7,046 nucleotides of DNA from contig JAHZGZ010000084.1 of assembly GCA_019420545.1 (NCBI GenBank), positions 1 through 7,046 on the forward strand, given 5' to 3'. Both the position numbers and the translations under genes were made by a program. The DNA comes from Bacteroidales bacterium (GTDB lineage: Bacteria > Bacteroidota > Bacteroidia > Bacteroidales > Muribaculaceae). Shown piece after piece: positions 6,462 to 7,046 of this stretch. The notes below the pieces were generated by a model that worked only from the letters and a program-made list of their open reading frames with translations, was not told the DNA's origin and made no database searches. Each line of letters opens with the position of its first letter. The stretch's first letter is position 1.

Positions 6462-7046
6462 ATGAAAACAAGCAACCCCATATTCAAAGCCGGACTTACG
6501 CTGGTGGTGGCTACTGCCATGGTCTCATGCACCCATGACTTTGTGGAGGTCAACACCAATCCCAACACCATGGTGGTCGGCGATCTGAATCCATACGGAA
6601 TGTTTGAAGCCACATTCTACAGCTTCGGCAAAACCTACACCACCGGTGCATACTCCTATTGCAATGAGCTGGCACAGTTTACCGCAGCATCATCGACAAC
6701 CAACAATATCCATCGCTACAACATACCCAATTCCAACATCGACAACGTATGGAACGCCTATGCCCAGTATGCGGCAAACGCCAACCATATGATACAGCAG
6801 GGGGAAAAGAAAGAGGAGGCTGCCGCCGTGGCGGTGGCCAAGACTCTGAAAGTGCTTTTCCTGTCGGTATCCACCGATATATTCGGCGACATCCCCTGTA
6901 GCGAGGCCTTCAAAGGATCGGAGGGCATAACCACACCTGTATTCGACAGCCAGAAGGATGTGTACCTCTACTTTTTCCGTGAACTCGAGGAGGCAAATGA
7001 AATATATGCAGGCAATCCTACTTTTGCAAAGCCGACAATCGACCTT
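6462..7046 (+). CDS. SusD/RagB-family outer-membrane lipoprotein (SusD-like_2 type), 3' truncated by the window
   Basis: An in-frame ATG 23 bp after the susC stop opens a frame that runs to the window edge (195 codons, no stop); family members are usually around 500 residues. It begins with a lipoprotein signal, ending ATAMVSC with the lipid-bearing Cys at 23, followed by THDFVEVNTNPNT. The FxxxNTNPN motif (27-35) and STDIFGDIPCSEAF (137-150) are hallmarks of the SusD-like_2 branch (PF12771) rather than the starch-type SusD. The visible part is helical and Ala/Asn rich, as expected for its TPR-like helices. It should sit on the outer leaflet as the lid over the SusC barrel and bind substrate. 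The Asp and Glu soon after the Cys suit surface export in Bacteroidetes. No Shine-Dalgarno sequence is seen. Family and operon membership are secure; the ligand is unknown. Confidence 0.93.
   Translation, partial: MKTSNPIFKAGLTLVVATAMVSCTHDFVEVNTNPNTMVVGDLNPYGMFEATFYSFGKTYTTGAYSYCNELAQFTAASSTTNNIHRYNIPNSNIDNVWNAYAQYAANANHMIQQGEKKEEAAAVAVAKTLKVLFLSVSTDIFGDIPCSEAFKGSEGITTPVFDSQKDVYLYFFRELEEANEIYAGNPTFAKPTIDL

Overview
The window looks like chromosomal DNA from a gut-type Bacteroidota, order Bacteroidales. It carries a SusC/SusD outer-membrane pair behind an ECF sigma factor and a FecR-type anti-sigma factor. No start codon has a clear Shine-Dalgarno sequence, and the one promoter I can read has the Bacteroidetes -7 form TAnnTTTG. 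The GC-rich third codon positions (many GCC, GGC, CGC, GAC, ATC) suggest a Muribaculaceae-like member rather than classical Bacteroides. That family placement is inference only.

Layout. Positions 2-715 (+) hold the C-terminal 237 residues of a secreted or surface protein with a jelly-roll (lectin-like) domain, probably the last gene of a neighbouring locus. A strong GC hairpin with T-runs on both sides (788-837) separates it from a convergent ECF sigma gene at 890-1456 (-). A 265-bp divergent control region (1457-1721) follows, with a good sigma-gene promoter and two perfect palindromes. Next are a FecR-type anti-sigma factor (1722-2717, +), a 124-bp leader with ATACC repeats and weak hairpins, a full-length SusC/RagA TonB-dependent transporter of 1198 residues with an N-terminal STN signalling domain (2842-6438, +), and the first 195 residues of a SusD-like lipoprotein (6462 to the window end, +).

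How it works together (family knowledge applied by inference). SusC and SusD form an outer-membrane uptake complex with SusD as the lid. When substrate is taken up, the periplasmic STN domain of SusC contacts the periplasmic part of FecR. FecR spans the inner membrane and controls the ECF sigma factor, and the released sigma factor then transcribes the susC/susD operon. The window therefore holds a complete trans-envelope sensing switch and the start of its target operon. The enzymes that would reveal the substrate, if present, lie downstream, so no substrate can be named.

I see no clear previously undescribed system. The less routine points are the divergent sigma/anti-sigma arrangement, the palindromes flanking the sigma promoter, the repeated ATACC motif upstream of susC and five cysteines in the periplasmic part of FecR. 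No tRNA, rRNA, CRISPR array, insertion sequence or attachment site was seen.
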